NCBI GenBank assembly: GCA_964518305.1
Contig: CAZFDK010000003.1
Coordinates: 1 to 64,000, forward strand
DNA length: 64,000 nt
Direction: 5' to 3'
From: Caribbeanibacter sp964518305
GTDB taxonomy: Bacteria > Gemmatimonadota > Gemmatimonadetes > Palauibacterales > Palauibacteraceae
Both the position numbers and the translations under genes were made by a program. Positions 16,720 to 25,236 of this stretch are shown piece by piece. A model generated the notes under the pieces. The model worked only from the letters and a program-made list of their open reading frames with translations, was not told the origin of the DNA and ran no database searches. Each line of letters starts with the position of its first letter. The first letter of the stretch is position 1.

Positions 16720-17690
16720 GGACGCCGGTCCTGGTCACCGGGGCCACGGGCTTCATCGGCGGGCACCTGGCCGAGCGGCTCGCCGGCGAGGGGCTCGACG
16801 TGACCGGGACGGGTCGACGGATCGACGAGGCACGATGGCTCGAGGACGAGGGCGTGCAGCTGCGTCGGGCGGACCTCCTGGACCGGGAGGCGATCCGGGG
16901 GCTGGTGTCGGGCCAGCAGGTCGTGTTCCACGCCGCGGGCTGGCTGTATGGCGATCCCGAACAGGCCCGCGCCGTGAACGTCGAGGCCACGGCCGACCTG
17001 GTGCGGATCTGCGCCGAGGAGCGCGTACGCCGCGTGGTCCACGTCAGCACGCTGGCGGCGTACCGGCGGACCGACTCGCCCGCGGATCTCACCATCGACG
17101 AATCGCACCCCCTCGCACCCGATGCCGGCGGCACGTATCAGCGGACGAAGGCAGAGGGGGAGCTGCGGGCCCGCTCGGTGGCCGCGGAGCGGGGCCTCGT
17201 GCTGACCGTGGCGAGGCCCGGCATGGTGTTCGGGCCGCGGGCGGACACCTGGACCGTGGGGATGTGCCGGGCCGTGTGCGGTGGAAAGCGCGTGCTGATC
17301 GGCGACGGCGACGGCCATTTTCATCCCCTCTACGTCGAGGATCTGACGGACGCCCTCCTGGAGTGCGCGGCCTCGCCGGCGGCAGCCGGAGAAGCCTACA
17401 ACTTCTGTCAGGATCCGGTCACCTTCCGTGCCTATCTCTCGGAGTACGGCGAGCTCTGCGGGCGGGAGCCGAAGGCGCTTCCCGTCTGGATCGCGCGCCT
17501 GATGGTGGCGGCCGACCGTATCCCGGGCGTGGACGTGCCGATGGACGAGACGTGGCTGAACCTGGCCACCAACCGCCTGCGCTTCTCCACCGAGAAGGCG
17601 CGTCGGGAGCTGGGGTGGAGGCCGCGGGTCGGATACGAGCGTGGAATGGAGCGCACCAGGGAATGGCTCCGCTCCGAGGGCTTCGTGTGA
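16692..17690 (+). CDS. NAD-dependent epimerase/dehydratase, extended SDR
   Basis: 332 residues from an ATG that overlaps the RidA gene by 28 bp. The cofactor motif GATGFIGG lies at 17-24, the catalytic pair appears as YQRTK near 143-147, with a Ser/Thr in HVSTLAAY before it. The pattern is that of extended short-chain dehydrogenases such as nucleotide-sugar epimerases, 3-beta-hydroxysteroid dehydrogenases and dihydroflavonol reductases. The tail (FSTEKARRELGWRPRVGYERGM, in part) is typical of the UDP-sugar epimerase/dehydratase branch. Substrate unknown. Cytoplasmic, in contrast to its exported neighbours on both sides. Confidence 0.83.
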   Translation: MHGDDPLPVGTPVLVTGATGFIGGHLAERLAGEGLDVTGTGRRIDEARWLEDEGVQLRRADLLDREAIRGLVSGQQVVFHAAGWLYGDPEQARAVNVEATADLVRICAEERVRRVVHVSTLAAYRRTDSPADLTIDESHPLAPDAGGTYQRTKAEGELRARSVAAERGLVLTVARPGMVFGPRADTWTVGMCRAVCGGKRVLIGDGDGHFHPLYVEDLTDALLECAASPAAAGEAYNFCQDPVTFRAYLSEYGELCGREPKALPVWIARLMVAADRIPGVDVPMDETWLNLATNRLRFSTEKARRELGWRPRVGYERGMERTREWLRSEGFV

Positions 17691-17718
17691 GCGGGCGTCG
17701 GGACCGCCGGGAGGGAGC

Positions 17719-19500
17719 ATGAGTCGTCGACGAGACCGTCTCGGAGTGCTGTCCGCTGCGGTGGCGGGCGCCGCGCTGTGGCTGTCGGCATGCGGCGGCT
17801 CACCGGCGCCGGAGGCGGATCTGCTGGTGACCGGCGGGGAGGTGTGGACGGGCAACCCCGACCGGCCGAGGGCGGAGGCCGTGGCGGTCGAGGGGCATGA
17901 GATCCTGGCCGTCGGAAGCGCCTCGGATCTCGAATCGTACGTCGGTCCGGACACACGCGTCATCGATACCGCGGGACACTTCGTGGCACCCGGCTTCATC
18001 GACAGCCACACCCACTTCGACCGCGCCGGGCGTCTTCTGCTCGGCATCAACCTGCTGGACGTGACCACCGACTCGGCCCTCGTGGAGCGCGTCGGGGCGG
18101 CCCGCCGGCGCCTGCCGGAGGGGGCCTGGATCACCGGGGGTGACTGGGGCGCCTACGCCGAATGGACGCGGGGTTCCGCGGGGAGCAGCGGCGACGGGGG
18201 CGAGAGCCAGGGAGGCGCCGAGGCCGGCGGCCGGGACTTCCGGCCCACCCGGTCCCTGGTCGATTCGATTACCCCGAACACTCCCGTCTTCCTCTCCCGC
18301 TGGGACGGCGAGGTCTACCTGGCCAACCGGGCGGCGCTGGAGGCAGCGGGGGTGGACTGCGCCACGGAGGGCGCCGAGTGCGACGGCGGGAGGCCCACGG
18401 GTCGGCTGACTCCCGCCGCCGCGGAGGTGGTCCGCGAGTCGGTCCCCGAGCGCTCCATGGAGCGGCGCATAGCCGAGGCCGACACCGCCTTCGACCGGCT
18501 GCTGGCCGCCGGGGTGACGACGGTCCACGACGTGACGCCGGCGAGCCAGATGCGGGTGTTCGAGGAGCTCCAGCGCCGCGACTCCCTGGAGGTGCGGGTC
18601 TACGCCCGCCCGATCCTCGACGACTGGGACGAGCTGCGGGCGGCCGGCATCCAGCAGGGCTTCGGCGATCGGTGGCTGCGGCTCGGCACCCTCAAGGGCT
18701 TCGTGGACGGAATCATGGGGAACTCCTCCGCGCGCTTCTACGAGCCCTACGACCACACCGGAGAGCGGGGGAACTGGCGGGAGATGGTCCGCCGGCCGCC
18801 GGGCATCCAGCGGCTGATGACCGGAGCCGACTCCTCCGGCCTGTGGATGGGGATCCACGCCATCGGCGACCAGGCCATCGACACGATGCTCACCATGTAC
18901 TCGCGGGTCCTGGAGGAGAACGGGCCAAAGGACGCCGACGGCGCGGCGGGACTCGAGGAGCGCCGCAACCGGATCATCCACACCCAGGTGCTGCGCGGCC
19001 CGGAGGTGGCGGACCGGATCGCCGAGCTGGGACTCGTCGCCGAGGTCCAGCCCATCCACGTCTCCGACGACATGCGGTGGATGGAGGAGCGGATCGGCGA
19101 GGAGCGCTCGCGGTGGGCGTACGCCTTCGGGACGCTGGAGGAGGCCGGGGTGCGTCTCTCATTCGGCAGCGACTGGCCCGGGACGAATGCCGCCTGGTAT
19201 CCGACCAGCCCGGTGAAGGGCATTTACGCGGCGGTGACGCGGAAGACGCTCTCCGGTGAGCCGGAGGGAGGCTGGTTCCCGGAGGAGCGCGTGAGCGTGG
19301 AGACGGCACTGCGCGCCTACACGGTGAACAATGCCTGGGCGGAAGGCCGCGAGGACAGGAAGGGTTCCATTGAAGCCGGGAATCTGGCGGACCTCGTGGT
19401 TCTGGATCGGAGCCCCCTGCAGGTTCCCGCCGACAGCATAAGGGCGCTGGAGGTCCTGTACACGATCATCGACGGCCGGGTGGTCCACGAGGTGCCGTGA
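17719..19500 (+). CDS. exported YtcJ-type amidohydrolase lipoprotein (amidohydrolase 3)
   Basis: 593 residues from ATG 17719 behind GGGAGGGAG. A signal with lipobox LSAC predicts a lipoprotein. It has the N-terminal DLLVTGGEVWTG strand set, His97/His99 in SHTHFDR, a conserved EWTRG-like loop, MGIHAIGDQA and IIHTQVL in the barrel, and FGSDWPGT near 480 carrying the metal-site Asp. A Gly/Ser/Glu-rich insert lies at about 155-175. The same family recurs at 39770-41578, with which it shares ESYVGPDTRVID. YtcJ-like enzymes are zinc-dependent hydrolases of amides, esters or N-acyl compounds; the physiological substrate is not known. Confidence 0.85.
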   Translation: MSRRRDRLGVLSAAVAGAALWLSACGGSPAPEADLLVTGGEVWTGNPDRPRAEAVAVEGHEILAVGSASDLESYVGPDTRVIDTAGHFVAPGFIDSHTHFDRAGRLLLGINLLDVTTDSALVERVGAARRRLPEGAWITGGDWGAYAEWTRGSAGSSGDGGESQGGAEAGGRDFRPTRSLVDSITPNTPVFLSRWDGEVYLANRAALEAAGVDCATEGAECDGGRPTGRLTPAAAEVVRESVPERSMERRIAEADTAFDRLLAAGVTTVHDVTPASQMRVFEELQRRDSLEVRVYARPILDDWDELRAAGIQQGFGDRWLRLGTLKGFVDGIMGNSSARFYEPYDHTGERGNWREMVRRPPGIQRLMTGADSSGLWMGIHAIGDQAIDTMLTMYSRVLEENGPKDADGAAGLEERRNRIIHTQVLRGPEVADRIAELGLVAEVQPIHVSDDMRWMEERIGEERSRWAYAFGTLEEAGVRLSFGSDWPGTNAAWYPTSPVKGIYAAVTRKTLSGEPEGGWFPEERVSVETALRAYTVNNAWAEGREDRKGSIEAGNLADLVVLDRSPLQVPADSIRALEVLYTIIDGRVVHEVP

Positions 19501-19624
19501 ACGTCGGTCGATCAGGGGATTGCGGACCGGTCCTCGCCCGTGGAGGCTTGGGAGCCAGCGCGCGGCCTCCTGCGGGAGCGGCGCCGACGGAAGAGTCTCA
19601 TCGCAGCGCGGGAGACGGGACGAC

Positions 19625-20506
19625 ATGACGACGGTGTACCTGAACGGAGACTTCCTTCCCAAGCGTGAGGCCACGGTCTCGCCGGACGACCGGGGGTTCC
19701 TGCTGGCGGACGGCATCTACGAGGTGACACCGGCCTACGACGGGGAGTTCTTCGGCCTGGACGGCCACCTGGAGCGCCTCGAGCGCGGGCTGGACGAGCT
19801 CCGCATCGGGCTGGACGTCGGGCCGCTGGGCGATGTACACCGACGGCTGCTGGCGGAGAACGGGCTCACCGACGTGCCCACCGCCAAGGTCTACCTCCAG
19901 GTCACCCGTGGTGCCGCGCGTCGGCAGCACGCCTTTCCCGACCGGGAGCCGGCGCCGACGGTGTACGCCTACGCCACCGAGTGGAAGGCGCCGGCCCCTG
20001 GGGAGTGGGAGGAGGGCTATTCGGCCGTCACGGTTCCGGACCGCCGGTGGAGCCGGGTGGATATCAAGAGCATCGCCCTGCTTCCGAACGTTCTGGCGCA
20101 GCAGGCCGCACGCGACGCCGGCGCGGACGAGTCGATCTTCGTTCACGACGGGGTGGCCATCGAGGGGGCGCACGCCAACTTCTGGGCCGTGCTGGACGGG
20201 ACGGTCGTCACCCACCCGGCCACGAACCGCATCCTCCCGGGTATCACCCGCGCCACGGTTCTCGAGGCGGCGCGCGAGCGGGGGCACGCGGTACGGGAGC
20301 GCCCGATCCAGGTGGAGGAGCTGCCGGGAGCCGCCGAGCTGTTCCTGACGGGCACCACCACCGAGATCCGGCCCATCACCGAGCTGGACGGAGAGCCGGT
20401 GGCGGACGGCTCGCCCGGACCGGTGAGCCGGGATCTGTTCACCGCCTACCGGGAGAGGGTGGGAGGGGCCGATCCGGCGTTCGCGGCCCCGGCCGGGGGG
20501 GCGTAG
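19625..20506 (+). CDS. dat: D-amino-acid aminotransferase, PLP fold type IV
   Basis: 293 residues. The class IV motifs are clear: YLNGDFLP at the start, DRGFLLADGIYEV near 20-32, the PLP lysine Lys148 in DIKSIALLPN, GAHANFWAV near 182-190 and FLTGTTTEI near 240-248 that holds the phosphate. Length and the IKS...LLPNVLA context match D-alanine aminotransferase (Lys145 in the Bacillus enzyme) more than branched-chain or 4-amino-4-deoxychorismate enzymes. It exchanges amino groups between D-amino acids and 2-oxo acids, for example making D-glutamate for peptidoglycan or degrading D-amino acids. Cytoplasmic. ATG 19625 is preferred over an earlier in-frame start at 19520 because homology begins here. 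Confidence 0.87.
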   Translation: MTTVYLNGDFLPKREATVSPDDRGFLLADGIYEVTPAYDGEFFGLDGHLERLERGLDELRIGLDVGPLGDVHRRLLAENGLTDVPTAKVYLQVTRGAARRQHAFPDREPAPTVYAYATEWKAPAPGEWEEGYSAVTVPDRRWSRVDIKSIALLPNVLAQQAARDAGADESIFVHDGVAIEGAHANFWAVLDGTVVTHPATNRILPGITRATVLEAARERGHAVRERPIQVEELPGAAELFLTGTTTEIRPITELDGEPVADGSPGPVSRDLFTAYRERVGGADPAFAAPAGGA

Positions 20507-20520
20507 CGGGACCCGCCCGT

Positions 20521-21543
20521 CTACAGGCTCGCCCCCAGGGGGAGCTGCGCCATGGTCACCAGGCCGGGGTCGGCCTCCACGGTGCGGGGTATCATGTTGG
20601 CCACGACGGCGGCCGTGGCGCGGTCCCCGTGGACGCCGCCGCGGATCTTCATGTCGACCGGCGGAACACCCCGGATCTTCACCGCGTCGCCGGGCTCCTC
20701 GGCGCCCACGTACATCGCCAGCTCGAGGCGCAGCACCTCGCGTCCGTCGCGGCTGCCGGTGATGAGCTGGCGCACGCCCGCTGCCTCACCCTCCTCGACC
20801 TCCACGACGTCGGTGGTCACGGGGCGGGGAGCGGTCACCGGCTCGATCACCTCGTCGGAGAACGTCAGCCCGCTCCAGCCCACGGCAGCGGCCAGTAGCC
20901 GGGCGGATTCCTGGAGCCCGACGTGGCGGACCTCACCCTCGTCCCGGCGCCGGCGCCACTCGTCGAGGTCCAGGCCCGCACCGATCTTCTCCTGAAGGCC
21001 CCCCCTCCGCTCCGAGGCGTTCACGATTCGGCTCGCCGTCACGTGTTCCACGCTCTGGCACGAGACGCTGAGCACGGCGGGCAGCGCGTCCAGGAGGAAC
21101 CCCGGGTTGATGCCGGTTCCGAGCACCGTGCTCCCCCCCTCGCGTGCGGCCTCGTCGAGGCGCCGGGCCAGCCGATCGTCGAGCGGGAAGGACAGCTCCT
21201 CGCAGGTGGAGACCACCGACCGTCCGTCCTTCAGGTGGTGGACGACCTGGTGTGTGGCTGACTCCAGATCCGAGACGGTGGCGTGGGCCACCAGATCACA
21301 GTCGACGTCCAGGGAAGGGGTGACTTCGACGCCGACCTCGCGGTCGAGTTCCGCGAGCTCGGCCAGCGGCCGCCCTTCCAGGGCCGGATCCACGTCCACG
21401 CCGGCCACCAGCTCCGCCCATCGCCTGCCGGCCAGCACCTGGACGATCTCCTGTCCGATGGGCCCGAGCCCCATGACGGCGACTCGGACGGGGTCGGAGG
21501 GCGTCGGGTTGGCGCGGCTGTCCGCGAAGCTGTCGTCGGGCAT
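20521..21543 (-). CDS. 2,4-diaminopentanoate dehydrogenase-like NAD(P)-dependent oxidoreductase
   Basis: 340 residues. It has a dinucleotide-binding N-terminus (MGLGPIGQEI near 24-33), DLVAHATVSD at the usual DapB-like loop, STCEELSFP, GTGINPGFLLDALP near 142-155, and a C-terminal domain ending in VANMIPRTVEADPGL, as in 2,4-diaminopentanoate dehydrogenase and dihydrodipicolinate reductase relatives. The classic enzyme removes an amino group during ornithine fermentation, but most family members in aerobes have unknown substrates. It is convergent with the D-amino-acid aminotransferase, 14 bp apart. Cytoplasmic. Confidence 0.75.
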   Translation of the reverse strand: MPDDSFADSRANPTPSDPVRVAVMGLGPIGQEIVQVLAGRRWAELVAGVDVDPALEGRPLAELAELDREVGVEVTPSLDVDCDLVAHATVSDLESATHQVVHHLKDGRSVVSTCEELSFPLDDRLARRLDEAAREGGSTVLGTGINPGFLLDALPAVLSVSCQSVEHVTASRIVNASERRGGLQEKIGAGLDLDEWRRRRDEGEVRHVGLQESARLLAAAVGWSGLTFSDEVIEPVTAPRPVTTDVVEVEEGEAAGVRQLITGSRDGREVLRLELAMYVGAEEPGDAVKIRGVPPVDMKIRGGVHGDRATAAVVANMIPRTVEADPGLVTMAQLPLGASL

Positions 21544-21790
21544 GGAGCGCTCCTGCTGTCGGTCCGGTGATCGTGGGGCGATCGGGGCCGACGGCCCGAG
21601 GTCGTCCGGCGCGCGAGATCCGGGCGGCCTCCACCGTCAAACGGCCCGGAAGAATTCAAGAACTGGCCGGAGACGCAAGGGGGCGGCCGTTCCTCCGGGG
21701 CTATCCCGGATCACGCGGCCGCTTAAGTTTAGCGGTCCGCCGGTAGACCCCGCAGTGCAGAGACTCGAGGTCCAGGAAAGGAGACCGCGC

Positions 21791-22186
21791 ATGCCGCGCC
21801 GAGTGGTGGGAGCCGTGATCCCCGACGATCGTGGTCGCGTGCTCCTGTGCCAGCGACCCGAGGAGAAGCGTCATGGCGGACGCTGGGAGTTCCCCGGAGG
21901 CAAGATCCTGCGGGGGGAGTCGATGCTCCAGGCGGCCCGGCGAGAGATCGGCGAGGAGCTGGGCGTCGAGGTGGTGGGCGTGAAGGGGCAGCCGGTGCCG
22001 GTCCAGGACCCGGGATCGGAGTGGGTCGTGGAGTTCGTGGAGACCGTGGTGCAGGGCGAGCCCCGGGCTGACGAGCACATGGAGGTGGTCTGGGTCCCGC
22101 TGGACGAGGTCGAGGACTACGACCTGGCCCCGCCGGACCGCGAGTTCGCCGAGGGCTACCTGAGCTCCATGGTCGGAGCGGGCTGA
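21791..22186 (+). CDS. Nudix hydrolase, MutT/8-oxo-dGTP diphosphatase-like
   Basis: 131 residues, standard for MutT. The Nudix box runs from Gly37 to Gly59 with RGES, AARREIGEELG and every expected Glu. The entry strands (VVGAVIPDDRGRVLLCQR, WEFPGGK) match the MutT/NudG group that hydrolyses oxidised or modified nucleoside triphosphates. A family member's exact substrate cannot be read from sequence. ATG 21791 lies after AAAGGAGA, a strong ribosome site. Convergent with trkH. Confidence 0.9.
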   Translation: MPRRVVGAVIPDDRGRVLLCQRPEEKRHGGRWEFPGGKILRGESMLQAARREIGEELGVEVVGVKGQPVPVQDPGSEWVVEFVETVVQGEPRADEHMEVVWVPLDEVEDYDLAPPDREFAEGYLSSMVGAG

Positions 22187-22193
22187 AGCCTCT

Positions 22194-22207
22194 CCGGGAG
22201 CTCCCGG
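22194..22207. terminator. 14-bp perfect palindrome between convergent genes
   Basis: CCGGGAGCTCCCGG lies between the Nudix gene and trkH, which converge. It could form a short stem or cruciform and act as a bidirectional stop, but no T-run follows on either strand, so the terminator reading is weak. Confidence 0.25.
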
Positions 22208-22222
22208 CCGCAGCCGGCGGCT

Positions 22223-23695
22223 TCAGCCGGCCGAGCGTACCCGGCGTCCCCGCCACAGGTCGGGGTGGAACAGCAGCAGCACGGTGAACAGCTCCAGGCG
22301 CCCGACCACCATGAGGAACGTCAGGAGGAGCTGGGCCGTCGGGCCCATCCACCCGTAGTTGTCGACGGCACCCACCTCACCGAGTCCGGGGCCGATGTTT
22401 CCCAGCGTGGCGGCCGCCGCCCCCACTGCCGTCACCAGGTCCATGCCGAGGAAGGAGAGGAGCATCGTCCCGACGGCGAAGACCATGAGGTAGAGGACCA
22501 GGAAGGCCACGATCCGCAGCAGGACGTCCTCCTGCAGCACCCGGCGTCCGACCCGGGTCAAAATCACCGCTCGCGGGCGGAGGCTCTTCTTCATCTCGGT
22601 GAACATGTGCTTCACGAGCACCTGCACGCGGACGGCCTTCATGCCGCCCCCCGTGGAGCCGGCCATGCCTCCCACGAACATGAGGAGGAGAAGGACCACC
22701 TGGGCCCCGACGGCCCACTGCTCGTAGTCGGCGGTCACGTAGCCGGTGGTGGTGACGATGGAGACCGTCTGGAAGGCGGAGTGGCGTAGCGACTCCTCGA
22801 ACCCCTGGTCCGCGAAGTGTCCGCCGGCCAGCACTGCCGCCAGCACCAGCCCGCCCGCCCCCAGGAGGAGCTTGCCGAAGAACCGCCACTCGGCGTCGTC
22901 CCGGTAGACGGCGGGCCCCCGGTGCAGGGCGCGGTAGTGTAGGGCGAAGTTCACTCCGGCCAGGAACATGAAGAGGATCGTCACCCACTGGACGTAGGCG
23001 GAGTCGAAGGCCGCGATGGACTCCGCCTCCGGGGAGAACCCGCCGGTGGAGAGAGTGGTGAAGGCGTGGGTGACGGCATCGAAGAGGGAAGCTCCCCCGA
23101 GCATCCACAGGACGGCCTGTGCCGCAGTGAGTCCGGCGTACACGTACCAGAGGAGCTTCGCCGTCTGCGTGATCCGGGGTTGCAGCCGGGAGGGTGTCGG
23201 CCCCGGCACCTCGGCCTGAAAGAGCTGCATTCCGCCGACGCCCAGGAAGGGGAGGACGGCCAGGCCGAGGACGATGATCCCCATGCCTCCCATCCACTGG
23301 GTGAAGTTCCGCCAGAAGAGGATGCCGTGGGGCAGCGCCTCGATGTCGCCGAAGACCGTGGCCCCGGTGGTCGTGAAGCCGGAGATGGAGTCGAACAGGG
23401 CCGCCGCCGGCGACGAGAGGACGCCGGTGAACAGGAAGGGGAGGGCGCCGGCCGCCCCGACGGCCAGCCAGGCCAGGGCCACCACGGCGTAGCCCTCCCG
23501 CACCGTCAGGTCCCGCTCCACTTCCGTGGTGGAAACGGCCGTGCCTCCCACGGCCAGGCTGATCCCGGCGGTGAGGGCGAAGGCGGCGGCGTCGCCTTCG
23601 CCGTAGAACAGGGCAACCAGCGCGGTGACGACCAGGGCTCCGGTGAGGGCCAGGAGGATGAGGCCCACGACGTGGACCAGGTGACGGATCCTCAT
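22223..23695 (-). CDS. trkH: TrkH-type potassium transporter, membrane subunit
   Basis: 490 residues with ten or so hydrophobic helices. The four selectivity-loop regions of the TrkH/KtrB family are visible, including SISGFTTTGATVFG near 104-117, TTLSTGGFSPE near 215-225, SIVTTTGYVTADY near 310-322 and ATLGNIGPGLG near 430-440. The protein is the potassium-translocating dimer unit in the inner membrane and is gated by the TrkA protein encoded just upstream on the same strand, 49 bp away. Gly-rich MVFVGGMAGSTGGGMK-like segment (LLMFVGGMAGSTGGGMK) is also characteristic. Confidence 0.93.
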   Translation of the reverse strand: MRIRHLVHVVGLILLALTGALVVTALVALFYGEGDAAAFALTAGISLAVGGTAVSTTEVERDLTVREGYAVVALAWLAVGAAGALPFLFTGVLSSPAAALFDSISGFTTTGATVFGDIEALPHGILFWRNFTQWMGGMGIIVLGLAVLPFLGVGGMQLFQAEVPGPTPSRLQPRITQTAKLLWYVYAGLTAAQAVLWMLGGASLFDAVTHAFTTLSTGGFSPEAESIAAFDSAYVQWVTILFMFLAGVNFALHYRALHRGPAVYRDDAEWRFFGKLLLGAGGLVLAAVLAGGHFADQGFEESLRHSAFQTVSIVTTTGYVTADYEQWAVGAQVVLLLLMFVGGMAGSTGGGMKAVRVQVLVKHMFTEMKKSLRPRAVILTRVGRRVLQEDVLLRIVAFLVLYLMVFAVGTMLLSFLGMDLVTAVGAAAATLGNIGPGLGEVGAVDNYGWMGPTAQLLLTFLMVVGRLELFTVLLLFHPDLWRGRRVRSAG

Positions 23696-23744
23696 GTCCG
23701 GGCCCCTCCGTGCCGGATTCGCCGCGTGGAGGCGGCTGCGCCGC

Positions 23745-25088
23745 TCACACGAAGAACCGCTGGAACTCCGAGATGAGATGCGGAGCGGCGAAGAGGATCA
23801 CCCGGTCTCCGGGGTGCAGGGGATCGTGCCCCCGGGGCGTGAAGACCTCGTCGCCCCGCACGATGGCGCCCACCAGGCCCCGCTCGGGCAGGTCTGCCTC
23901 GGCGAGGGGCTTGCCAGCGATGGGCGCGGAGTCGGACACCTCCACCTCCATGGCTTCCACGTGAGCTCCCTTGAGCGTGGCCACGGTCCGCACGTCGCCC
24001 CGGCGCACGTAGCGCAGAATGGCGTTCACGGTGGACATGCGCGGAGAGACGGCGGCGTCCACGCCGACCCGGTCCACCAGGGGCAGGTAGTCGACGCGGT
24101 GCATGAGGCTGATGACCTTCCGGGCGCCGATGGTCTTGGCCAGGAGACCGGCCAGGAGGTTCGTCTCGTCCTGCCCCGTCAGCGAGACGAAGCCGTCGAT
24201 TCCGGCCACGCCCTCCATCTCCAGCAGCTCCTGATCGGTGGCGTCGCCGTGCAGCACCAGCGCCGCGGGCAGCTTCTCGGCCAGCTCCTGGCAGCGGTGG
24301 CGATCCGCGTCCAGGATCGTGCAGTCCACTTCGTGCTCCTCCAGGTGCCGGGCCAGGTAGACGGCCTCCCGGTTGCCGCCGGCGATCATCACGCGCTCCA
24401 GGTTGAAGCGGTCGTAGCCCGCCAGGGGCGGAACAGCCGGCAGGTCCTCGGCCCGGGAGAGGACGTAGATGTGATCCCCGGGCTCGATCCGGCTGGAGCC
24501 CCTGGGAATCTCCGTCTCGCCGTCGCGGACGATGGCGACCGTGACCCAGCTCCGGTCCTCCAGCTTCCGATCCAGCTCCATCAGATCGAGGCCTGCCACC
24601 GGGGCACCTTCCCGGACCCGGAGGCCGACGAGCTGGAGCCGCCCCTCGGCGAAACGGATCAGGTCGGTGGCCGCCTCGCTGTTGAGGAGCTGGAAGATCT
24701 CCCAGGCGCACTCGCGCTCCGGGCTGATCAGGAGGTCGATGCCCAGCTGCTCGTGGGAGAGGACGCCGTTCTCGCCGTAGTAGTCGGTGCTGCTGAGCCG
24801 GGCCACCCGAAAGCCGGCCCCCACCTGGGACGCCACCATGCAGGCCACCAGGTTCACCTCGTCCTGGCTGGTGACCGCCAGCAGGAGATCGGCCTGCGAG
24901 ACGCCGGCCTCCTGCAGCACGGGGAACGAGGCCCCGTTTCCCGTCACAGGCAGGACGTCGAGGTGGTCGCCGACGACCTCCGTGCGCTCGGGGTCCTTGT
25001 CGATGACCACCACGTCCTCGCCCTCCTCCGAGAGGCGCTCGGCGAGGTGGTAGCCCACGGCTCCGGCTCCGATGATCAGAATACGCAT
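23745..25088 (-). CDS. trkA: TrkA potassium uptake regulator with two RCK units
   Basis: 447 residues from the ATG at 25088, where the Rossmann motif starts immediately (MRILIIGAGAVGYHLAERL). Two TrkA-N/TrkA-C units are present: the first at about 1-215, the second beginning near 230 with VMIAGGNREAVYLARHL. Both TrkA-C parts show the GLRVREGAPVAG and PIAGKPLAEADLP start. The protein binds NAD(H) or ATP/ADP on the cytoplasmic face and opens or closes TrkH. It is cotranscribed with trkH and divergent from the M14 peptidase gene. Confidence 0.93.
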   Translation of the reverse strand: MRILIIGAGAVGYHLAERLSEEGEDVVVIDKDPERTEVVGDHLDVLPVTGNGASFPVLQEAGVSQADLLLAVTSQDEVNLVACMVASQVGAGFRVARLSSTDYYGENGVLSHEQLGIDLLISPERECAWEIFQLLNSEAATDLIRFAEGRLQLVGLRVREGAPVAGLDLMELDRKLEDRSWVTVAIVRDGETEIPRGSSRIEPGDHIYVLSRAEDLPAVPPLAGYDRFNLERVMIAGGNREAVYLARHLEEHEVDCTILDADRHRCQELAEKLPAALVLHGDATDQELLEMEGVAGIDGFVSLTGQDETNLLAGLLAKTIGARKVISLMHRVDYLPLVDRVGVDAAVSPRMSTVNAILRYVRRGDVRTVATLKGAHVEAMEVEVSDSAPIAGKPLAEADLPERGLVGAIVRGDEVFTPRGHDPLHPGDRVILFAAPHLISEFQRFFV

Positions 25089-25236
25089 GGCGGTCAAGGG
25101 TAGGGGGCTGGCGTCGCGGAGAGAACCCTCCGTGCCGGCTGCGTGCTGGCGACGGACTGGCCCGTCGCAGGCGTCTCCATACATTCATGGACGCACGTTG
25201 CGACACAAGTATCCCGATGATGACGGAGGTTCGACG

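Noticed and set aside
20506..20516. GCGGG-A-CCCGC as a terminator after the aminotransferase gene
   Set aside because: The loop is a single base and there is no T-run.
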